Positions 55,480 to 64,000 of a stretch of DNA of 64,000 nt are shown here, piece after piece; the stretch's first letter is position 1; each line of letters starts with the position of its first letter. The stretch spans positions 3,441,501 to 3,505,500 of the forward strand of contig JAWNZC010000106.1 in the NCBI GenBank assembly GCA_035771165.1, in the 5' to 3' direction. The stretch comes from Paragorgia papillata. Its lineage: Eukaryota; Cnidaria; Anthozoa; Scleralcyonacea; Coralliidae. The position numbers were made by a program, and so were the translations under genes. Below the pieces are notes generated by a model that did not search any database, was not told the DNA's origin, and worked only from the letters and a program-made list of their open reading frames with translations.

Positions 55480-56695
55480 GATAGTACACTATGTATGCAT
55501 CTTCCTATGTATTCAGTTCGAGAAGTTCCAATTTGTTTCATACAGGAAAATTACATGGTGACTTCCTCGTTAAACACTGTTTCTTTATGATTATCCATAT
55601 CCCAACATGATGTATAATCTGCAGAATTAATATAAACTGAGAAAGTCCTGTATTCAAATAATGTCTCTTGTAGAAGTGTTGAAATATTCTGATTTTGTAC
55701 CATAACATCTGTCACAGTGTCCAGACTTCGGTGGACTTGAATGGTGAAAACTTGGTGTAGAATTTAGAAGGAGTACAGTATACTTCTGTGGACTACAACA
55801 TTTTCTTGCCAATAGACAATTTGAGACTTGTATACATTTTAGATATTGTACACTGGTCATTTTCTATAAAAAATTTAAAAAAGAAGGCCTTTAATAAACA
55901 ATTCGAATATATATTACAGTATATATTCTCAACATAATAACTATTCCAGAGTAGTACATGTAGTAATTAGAGTAAATTAGAAAAAATAACTTACCTGCTA
56001 TATATGGTATGTCCAGTCAGCATGGGTCTGTTTTCCGATGCTACAGTCTTTTGTTGAAGAAAAAAATTACTTTATGTAAAGTTGTGCCAATCGCATTAGG
56101 AACAAAGTAATTTTAGCACTTACATCTGTATTTGTTTATTTTGGAAATTAAAGTGATTATTGACAGGACACAACGTTGTAGAGTTTTGTTTAGTTGCCTC
56201 GAGATGACTATCCTTGGCCTTTTGTTACACGGCCAGACAGAAACTTGAAATTTCAAAATAATTGCCGAATAAGAATTCCGGTAATATGATTCCCGGTGAT
56301 AATATATCATTAATGTATTCACCAAGGTTTCCCTCCTTGGCTTTTAGCAGCTTATGATCGTTATTGATAAATGATTTAGTCTTCTGGAAAATTAAGATTT
56401 GATTCAGTTTTTAGTTATTTGCTATAACTCTAAATGTAGTACTTGACACTATAACAAATAATATGTTGCCAAATTGTCCTTAAAGTTATTTTGGCTATAT
56501 CCCACAAAACTGCTATCAAAAACACGAGTTTAAAACTTTAGATATTTTTTTTCAAAGTGACCGTCAGCTTGCGAAAAATGCCATTTCAGAGACTCAACGA
56601 AATAGCAAATAGATTTCTTGGGAACAGGATTCTTGAGACAATTTTTATACAACTGGTTACAAAATATGAAGTAGAACTGTTGGCTAACAGTTTCA
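55480..56695. other. AT-rich stretch, nothing recognised
   Basis: No conserved ORF, RNA motif or repeat recognised. Confidence 0.45.
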
Positions 56696-57587
56696 AATCA
56701 AGATGATGTTAAACGTAATATTAAGTCATTGTCTGAACCTCTATCATTTTTAATTAATTTATCGATCTCTACAGGTATTGTGCCCCAAAATCTAAAACTG
56801 GCCAAAGTAATTCATGTTTATAAAACAGATAATCCAAGTTTCTTTAAGAATTATAGGCCAATTTCAGTATTACCCACATTATCAAAGTTTTTTGAGAAAG
56901 TGTTTTTTAACAGAATAATTGAATTTATAATTAAACATGATATACTTTATAAGCACCAATATGGATTTAGATCACAATATTCCACTAGCTTGGCTATTAC
57001 GCACTTAATGGATCAAATTTCTTCTTCTACGGACAAAAAATAGGTATGTGTTGGTGTTTTTCTAGATCTTTCAAAATCATTTGATACTGTTAATCACGAA
57101 ATTCTTTTAAATAAATTGGAATATTATGGGATAAGAGGATTATCATTAGACTGGATAACAAATTACTTGAAAAATCGCAGACGATTTGTTAAATACAAAA
57201 ATAAATCATCTGTTTATCAGACAGTTAAATGTGGTATCCCACAGGGAAGTATTTTATGGCCATTATTGTTCATCTTATATGTAAATGACATAGCACATAC
57301 CTCTGATTTTCTAAAATTCATTTTATTTGCTGATGACACTAATGTGTTTTACTCTGGCACTAACGAAAATATAGTATGTGACATATTAAATGCAGAACTT
57401 GTCAAAGTATCAAAATGGCTAGTGGCTAATAAACTTTCCATTAATATTAAGAAAACTAATTGTATAATTTTTAAACCTAGACAAAAGAAACTAACTCTAG
57501 GAAATTTTACTATAAACATAAATAATGAAATTATAGCACGTAAACAAAGTACAAAATTTCTCGGTATTTTTGTTGATGAGAACTTAA

Positions 57588-60500
57588 AGTGCCTCTATGG
57601 CCTGTGGGATCTTTACATATTTAAATAACTTAGGTTAAAAGAAAATGTTTCCCGAAAATTGTTCTCAAAAATATTAAATCCCCGCCCAGCTACAGCGCTC
57701 CAAAATTGGCATCTCTGTAACTGTGATCGTGCCTGTTAGGGACCTGGTGCGAGTTTACTATGTGACGTCATGGTCGGAACGGAACTTGCCTTGCAACCAA
57801 AATAAAAAGGAAGATAATCTTCGATCCGCGCGCAGTTTATGGAAATTATTTTTAAATAGAAACTTGAAATCAAGATTTTTAAACTGTATTCGTGGAGCGA
57901 CTAATAATCTAAAGGTATAGTACATTCGATTATTTCTGTATTTTCATTAAATAGTGAGTTAAATTGCAGACTTTTGATGTTGTCATTGTTAAAATGGCGC
58001 ATGTAACAATCATTTCCGAAACATGCAGTAAAAACTAACCCTGTAACTCAAAAATAAACATGTTTTGTGCTTTTTGGTCGCAATATTTGGAATCCCAAGT
58101 GGAATATCTACAAAACTGTCAGTAATTTTACATCAGTTTACTCGCCTATTTGACAGAAATGCTCATTGGTCTGACGAGTACGACATCATCGCCATTGTTA
58201 TTGTCGAAGCTCGCAGCATAGAAAATCCAGAATATATTGTCTTCTGGATTGTCTATGCTTGCAGTCAAGACTAACCCTTGCCTCAGAATCTTGTGTGCAC
58301 AGTTTGCAAAACTGACTCTATTTGTAAACCAGCATAATATGTTACATATGTAATCTACTATAACCTAATGTCTACATGTATGTGCATGTACAGTACTGTA
58401 TATCTAACTAATACGATATCAACTTTATTATTTGCTGCTTTAAGCCTTCTAATCCTTGACTATCAAACTGTTGAATAACTTCATCAAGAATTCTGAGTGT
58501 CCAGGAATGATCTTTGTAAACAGTCACTGACTTTGTTATCATGGGATCCTTGGCACAGTCTTTCTTTCTTTGTTGCAAGTAAACAACTCTTAAAGATTCT
58601 TCATCGCCTTTCACTAATGTCCAACCAAAAGGAAGACCAACGCTATTAATGGTGTTAACTAAGTCTTTAAGGATTTGTGGTTGGATAACTGTTTATAGGT
58701 GCAGCAAGTGGTTGACATCTGTTGTTGTGTCCAGTGCAATTGCTGTTGGTATTATTCAAATAAGCTTGTTCTGTCATTAAGTATTTCACCCATTGAAACT
58801 GCTACCAAGACAGGGGGACTGTCTCCGTCTGAAAAAGGATAAACATTAAAATCAATTTCATTTAATGTACCACAATTGATTTTTTTTTATTGTCTGGATA
58901 GTCATCATTAAGGTATTATACTATACCGAGTAACATTGCTATAAAGTAATAGTATAAACCAACTAGTGGACTATTGTGCACCTCGTTGACAGTGACTATC
59001 TACGAATAGAACTTTAGAATATGGATGCCATACATGTACGTTCTGTATGTGTGCGAGTGTGTGTCTCTCTCTCTCTATATATATATACTAAACTGAACGA
59101 AGAGAATGGACAAGGATATTAACAATATAATGCAAGAAATTAAAGTTTGTATCTCCAATCCTGTCATTTAAAATATGAAGAAAAAGTTAGCAATCTTTTA
59201 TGTATGAAGATATTTAACGATGTGTTTTGTCAATATCTATATGATAAAGCTTAAAATATAAGTCCACTAGTTGGTTTATACTATTATTTTATAGCAATGT
59301 TACCAGGTATAGTATAATACAAAAATTCAATAATAAAAATAAAAAAAATTCAATTTTGGTACATTAAATGAAAATGCTTTTAATGTTTATCTTTTTCAGA
59401 CAGAGACAGTCCCCCTGTCTTGGTACCAGTTTCAATGGGTGAAATACTTAATGACAGAACAAGCTTATTTGAATAATACCAACAGCAATTGCACTGGACA
59501 CAACAACAGATGTCAACCACTTGCCTCACCTATAAACAGTTATCCAACCACAAATCCTCAAAGACTTAGTTAACACCATTAATAGCGTTGGTCTTCCTTT
59601 TGGTGGACATTAGTGAAAGGCGATGAAGAATCTTTAAGAGTTGTTTACTTGCAACAAAGAGAGAAAGACTGTGCCAAGGATCCCATGATAACAAAGTCAG
59701 TGACTGTTTACAAAGATCATTCCTGGACACTTAGAATTCTTGATAAAGTTATTCAACAGTTTGATAGTCAAGGATTAGAAGGCTTAAAGCAGAAAATAAT
59801 AAAATTGATATCGTATTAGTTTATAGATATACAGTACTGTACATGCACATACATGTAGACATTAGGTTATAGTAGATTACATATGTAACATATTATGCTG
59901 GTTTACAAATAGAGTCCGTTTTGCAAACTGTGCACACAAGATTCTGAGCCAAGGGTTAGTCTTGACTGCAAGCATAGACAATCCAAAAGACAATATATTC
60001 TGGATTTTCTATGCTGCGAGCTTCGACAATAACAATGGCGATGATGTCGTATTCGTCAGACCAATGAGCATTTTTGTCAAATAGGCGAGTAAACTGATGT
60101 AAAATTACCGACAGTTTTGTAGATATTCCACTTGGGATTCCAAATATTGCGACCAAAAAGCACAAAACATGTTTATTTTTTAGTTACAGGGTTAGTTTTG
60201 ACTGCGAGCAGAGCTTCGACAACAATGGCGATGATGTCGTACTCGTCAGACCAATGAGTATTTTTGTCAAATAGGCGAGTAAACTGATATAAAGTTACCG
60301 AAACGTTTGTAGATATTCCACTTGGGATTCCAAATATTGTGACCAAAAAACACAAAACATGTTTATTTTTGAGTTACAGGGTTAGTTTTGACTGCATGTT
60401 TCGGAAATGATTGTTACATGCGCCATTTTAACAATGACAACATCAAAAGTCTGCAATTTAACTCACTATTTAATGAAAATACAGAAATAGTCGAATGTAC

Positions 60501-60848
60501 TTACCTTTAAATTATTAGTCGCTCCACGAATACAGTTTCGGCAAGTCTCTATTTCAAAATAATTTCCATAAACTGCGCGCAGATCCAAGATTATCTGTCC
60601 TTTTTATTTTGGTGGATTGTCTTATGGTCTGACTTCCGTTCCGACTGTGACGTAGCTCTATCAATTAGAGCCCAGGCCCAAGACAAACGGTTAACTTTCA
60701 AAATGGCGCGATTTGGGCTGATTTGGCCAAATTCGGAGCACTGTCAATGGGAGGGGATTTAATATTTTTGAGAAAAAATTTCGGGAAACATTTTCTTTTA
60801 ACCTAAATTATTTAAATATGTAAAGACCCCACAGGCCATAGAGGCACT
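57588..60848. mobile_element. 3.26-kb near-palindromic TTAA element
   Basis: Ends AGTGCCTCTATGGCCTGTGG and CCACAGGCCATAGAGGCACT are flanked by TTAA (57584-57587, 60849-60852). Left arm (57588-58973) and right arm (59262-60848) are inverted copies around a spacer of about 290 bases. Each arm carries the same ORF-like pieces in mirror image (58065-58274/59956-60165 and 58408-58614/59613-59819). The right arm has an extra tandem copy (60173-60380) of one piece, and the subterminal parts differ (57690-57760). The pieces look like exons (GGTATAGT and GGTAAGT after AATAATCTAAA/AATAATTTAAA; TTTTTCAG before ACGGAGACAG). No transposase family recognised. Ends resemble the MITE at 12242. Confidence 0.9.
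58408..58860 (-). pseudogene. Unidentified exon-like ORF inside the foldback, left arm
   Basis: After a TTTTCAG acceptor comes SPPVLVAVSMGEILNDRTSL, then with a frame change LKDLVNTINSVGLPFGWTLV, GDEESLRVVYLQQRKKDCAK and ITKSVTVYKDHSWTLRILDE, stop at 58408. The mirrored copy at 59400-59819 differs by only a few residues (E for K, K for E). No family recognised; it could be a captured host exon or a transposon gene piece. Conservation of both copies at amino-acid level may simply reflect recent inversion or gene conversion. Confidence 0.4.
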
Positions 60849-61439
60849 TTAAGTTGGAAGGAACACATAAATATCATAGCCAGCAAAATTTCTAAATCTA
60901 TTGGTATAATTTCAAAATCCAGATTTTTTCTGTCACAGGCCTCTCTTTTCAAACTCTATTTTTCGCTTGTGTATCCCTACCTATACTACGGTAATATTAT
61001 ATGGGTATCTATTTATAAAACGAATTTGAAGAGATTACAAACTCTCCAAAAGCGAGTTATAAGAATTATTACTAAATCTAAATTTGATGCACATACTGCA
61101 CCTATTTTTTATGATAATAATTTACTTAATATTGAAAATATTCATAATTTACAAGTGGGACTATTTACGTTCTCTTTAAATAATAAACTATTGCCGGAGG
61201 TCTTTCAAAATTTATTACACAAAAATTCTTGTTTACATTCATATTCAGCTAGACATGCAAATGATTACATATCTCAATATTGTAGAACTAATATTAAACA
61301 GTTTAAAATAGTCTTTGGACCTAAAAGGTCCAAAATTTTGGAATACACTTCCCTCTGACTTGAAGTCAAAATTATCTATTTATTCTTTTAAAAGTGGTTT
61401 AAAGAAATATCTTATTAATCACCAAAAACCTTCCTGTTA

Positions 61440-61916
61440 GTAAATTTGCTGACAGGAAAAGCATAATTATTAATTTCAATGTATTCTTGGCTTGATATTT
61501 AAAATAATTATGTATAAAAAATTATGTAGAACACGGTAGTCTAAAAACTATAAGCCTTGTGGTTTCTTTTTAGACTCCCTTGCCATTTTATAACAAACCT
61601 TGTTAAAAAAGAACTCTTTATAGTATCACTCAAATCAATGTAATGACCTGAAATGTTAATTTTCTATTTTTAGATAATTGTTTGTTATTTAAATGGTTAC
61701 ACAATTATATTTAATAAAATCATTCAAATCATTCAAAGAGTGACTGTCATCACGAAATAACTCAAAAACAACAATGGTGTACATTCCATTTGGCTCTATC
61801 GGATTGAACCTTTAAACCTTTAAAGCTGAATTTAACCGAGATAAACGGGCCGAGTAAGAAGTGATCACCTGTATTAAAGATAAGTTATTTCCTTTTAGTT
61901 AATCTCGTTAATCGTT
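61440..61916. other. LINE 3' sequence and AT-rich spacer
   Basis: Probably the 3' UTR of the preceding LINE, with a (TCATTCAAA)-like tail near 61720-61740, then the 5' region of the next LINE. No gene. Confidence 0.4.
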
Positions 61917-64000
61917 ATGTTTGAAACGTATAGTTTCCCTTTCAGTCATCTCGATGACGATGAATTTGAGCTAGTGATGTACGAATCGATAAATGGCCCT
62001 GTAAGTTTTGACGAGGATAGACTATCCTGTTTGAAATTTAACCCGTTATTATTTGATCATAATAGCAGCCTTGCACTATGCAGTGAATTGGATGCCGATT
62101 CTAATTTTTATTCGCATGTATCTTCGAGCTGCGATTTTTACACAGAGCACACATTAAACGACTCGTTGTCAAATATAATACCGACGTCAAGCAACTGTTT
62201 TTCGCTCTCACGTATACGGTTATAACCTTGATAATTTGCTAAATTTATTTTCTAATATCAAACATCGTTTTTCCATTATTGGTATTTCAGAAACCTGGCT
62301 TCGCCATGACGAACACAATGTTGCTATCGATGGTTTTAATTTTGTTCACAATTATCGCTCTGACAAAACAGGGGTTGGTTTATATTTATCAACAGAGTTC
62401 GGATTTAATTTGCGTGCTGATCTAGTATATGATGATATTGAGTGTGCCGAAACTTTATTCGTTGAAATTCTTAGGCCCAAAGGGAAAAACATTGTTGTTG
62501 GGGTGATGTATCGGCCTCCTAACCAGAGCATCGACAAATTCATTAATAATACCAACAAATTAATTTCTAAAATTTCCAAAGAAAACCATGCTATATAATG
62601 GGTGACTTTAATTTGAATTTACTTAATCATCATAACCATCAGTTTACTGGTGAATTCCTTGACATCATGTACTCCAATATGTTTTTCCCTTTGATAACGC
62701 GGCCTACTAGAATTACGTCACACACAGCCACTCTATATATTCACAACCAAGGTTGACAATTATTCGTTTAGCGGTCTATTATTTACCGACATTTCAGACC
62801 ATTTACCCATCTTCGGTTATTTCTGCGAGTTGTGTGTGACATTGGAAACGATCACAATATTACTTTCCGTGATAGGAGTAAAACAAATGTATTGAAATTT
62901 CATGGTAGTCTTAGAAATATAAAATGGACCGATCTCGATGATCCTAAACGTGCGTATGCCAGTTTCCATGCAAAGTTCACGGATATATATAATAAGTGAT
63001 ATTGGGCATTTCACTCGATTACATAGCATGTTCTAAGGATTTTGGGTGAAGGAAAATTCGAGTGTAGAATATATACATTTTAAGACCAAACCGGGAACAG
63101 TTGCGAAAAATGCAACTACACAGGCCTTCCGGCAGGAATTGAACCCATAATACTTCTTTTCCTTTAAAACGAATAAAAGCGACGAAGTATTAATAAAAAA
63201 AGCCTTGGCTATCGGGCGGCCTTTTAAAATCCATAAGGAAGAAGAATAAGAAAAACAAGAAATTTCTCAGTATCCCAACCTCGTCTAACGAAAATATGTA
63301 TAAGAAGTAGAAGTACAGAAACAAACTCAATCATTTATTACGCATAGCTAAACGTCTCTATTATGAAAAGAAGCTGGAGTCTACCAAAACAAATATTAAA
63401 AATACATGGCAAATATTACACGAAGTAATTAATAAGAAAAAGCGTAGCAGGGCACTGCCGTCGGTTTTTACTATCAATAATAAAGATATTTCCAACCCTA
63501 TGATTATTGCAGATCGTTTTTACGACTATTTTACCAATATAGGCTCTAATTTAGCGACAAATGTACCTGCCTCTTCGCGGGCTTCCAGCTCTTATCTAAC
63601 TGGAAATTTTGTGAATTCCTTATTCGTTCAACCCGCAGTCCAACCAGAAATAAGCGAAATCATTAATTCTCTTCGACCTGGGACTGCTGCAGGTTACGAT
63701 AAAATCCCAATGTGTATTGTGAAGGGCTCTATTGATCTCATTTCTGAACCTTTGACCCACATTGTTAATCTCTCCATTCAATCTGGCATTGTTCCAGATC
63801 AGATGAAGGTGTGAAAAGTCTATTCTCAAATTACAGGGCAATTTCAGTCCTACCAGTCTTTTCTAAAATTTTAGAAAAGGTTGTGTATAATGCACTATTT
63901 AAATGAGCATGACATCTTGTTTGATAACGAGTACGGTTTTAGGAAAAATCATTCTACTTCACTCGCTCTAATTCACCTATTAGACAAAATAGCAACAGCA
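61917..64000 (+). mobile_element. LINE (jockey/CR1-like), endonuclease and start of RT, runs off the window
   Basis: The first ORF (61917-62225) is an acidic/Ser-rich leader without known domain. A frameshift follows, then the endonuclease: FSIIGISETWLRHDEHNVAI (catalytic Glu), DKTGVGLYLS, VVGVMYRPPNQS, and after another break MGDFNLNLLNHHNHQFTGEF, RPTRITSHTATL and ISDHLPIF (catalytic His). A frame at 63500-63814 holds the RT start: SLRPGTAAGYDKIPMCIVKG, SEPLTHIVNLSIQSGIVPDQ. YGFRKNHSTSLALIHLLDKI is cut by the window edge. At least four frame breaks; inactive copy. Between 62990 and 63300 the frame is badly decayed. Confidence 0.85.

Larger units (their letters stand above)
56700..61440 (+). 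mobile_element. LINE reverse transcriptase, split by a TTAA foldback
   Basis: Left part: SEPLSFLINLSISTGIVPQN, NYRPISVLPTLSKFFEKV, QYGFRSQYSTSLAITHL, a stop at 57041, FLDLSKSFDTVNHEILL, CGIPQGSILWPLL and FADDTNVFY (catalytic Asp pair), FLGIFVDENL. Right part from 60850: SWKEHINIIASKISKSIG, YLYYGNIIW, LQTLQKRVIRII, then in another frame WNTLPSDLKSKLSIYSFK. Removing 57588-60848 and one TTAA joins DENL to SWKEH in frame. The endonuclease part is absent (5' truncated). One stop and a frameshift near 61320 are other lesions. Same broad family as the LINE at 61917. Confidence 0.88.

Overview
The window looks like AT-rich nuclear DNA from an early-branching animal; an anthozoan cnidarian (coral or sea anemone) is my best guess. 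The signs are GT-AG introns, phase-1 shuffled exons (F5/8 type C domains and a cysteine-containing WSSAG module), a very dense load of metazoan transposons, and no operons or ribosome-binding sites. The species is inferred and cannot be proved from this sequence.

Only two host-type genes are supported, both on the minus strand. One (1077-1854) is a three-exon gene for a 171-residue protein whose end resembles the P2X7-type C-terminal cytoplasmic module. The other is spread over more than 45 kb (exons at 53085-53226, 22891-23219, 18246-18387, 17176-17547 and 7935-8306). It encodes a probably extracellular protein with F5/8 type C (discoidin) domains followed by two identical-length exons, each carrying three WSSAG repeats. 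Almost everything between these exons is repeats and mobile elements.

Layout. 0-8 kb: small gene, tRNA-Gln pseudogene, foldback elements, and about 3 kb of hexamer and 13-mer satellite. 8.3-13.5 kb: a LINE with an N-terminal 2A-like peptide, its 3' UTR split by a TIR element that itself holds a TTAA-flanked foldback. 15.1-17.1 kb: a Penelope-like element with inverted flanking repeats. 17.6-22.2 kb: a 5S-rRNA-derived SINE, foldbacks, a pentamer array and a 1.4-kb 19-bp minisatellite. 25.5-45.6 kb: a composite, repeatedly invaded, virus-like region. Its arms are inverted copies (27.8-30.2 and 43.2-45.6 kb, plus 39.4-40.7 and 41.8-43.2 kb). It carries zinc-finger/packaging-ATPase genes, a C2H2 protein and a small ORF with a Bcl-2-like look, and is interrupted by a BEL/Pao remnant, a 6.8-kb DNA transposon with a Cys-rich CXC tail, and a MITE carrying a LINE 3' end. 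47-53 kb: a tRNA-headed foldback and a 3.7-kb foldback holding a LINE fragment with a greatly expanded microsatellite tail. 54-55.3 kb: a Crypton-type tyrosine recombinase gene. 56.7-64 kb: two LINEs, the first split by a 3.26-kb near-palindromic TTAA element whose removal restores the reading frame exactly.

Most mobile genes here are broken by frameshifts, stops, deletions or lost catalytic residues. The strongest leads are the TTAA foldback family, the 2A-bearing LINE, the inverted virus-like region, the CXC-tailed transposon, the WSSAG exon module and the Penelope element with hammerhead-like palindromes.
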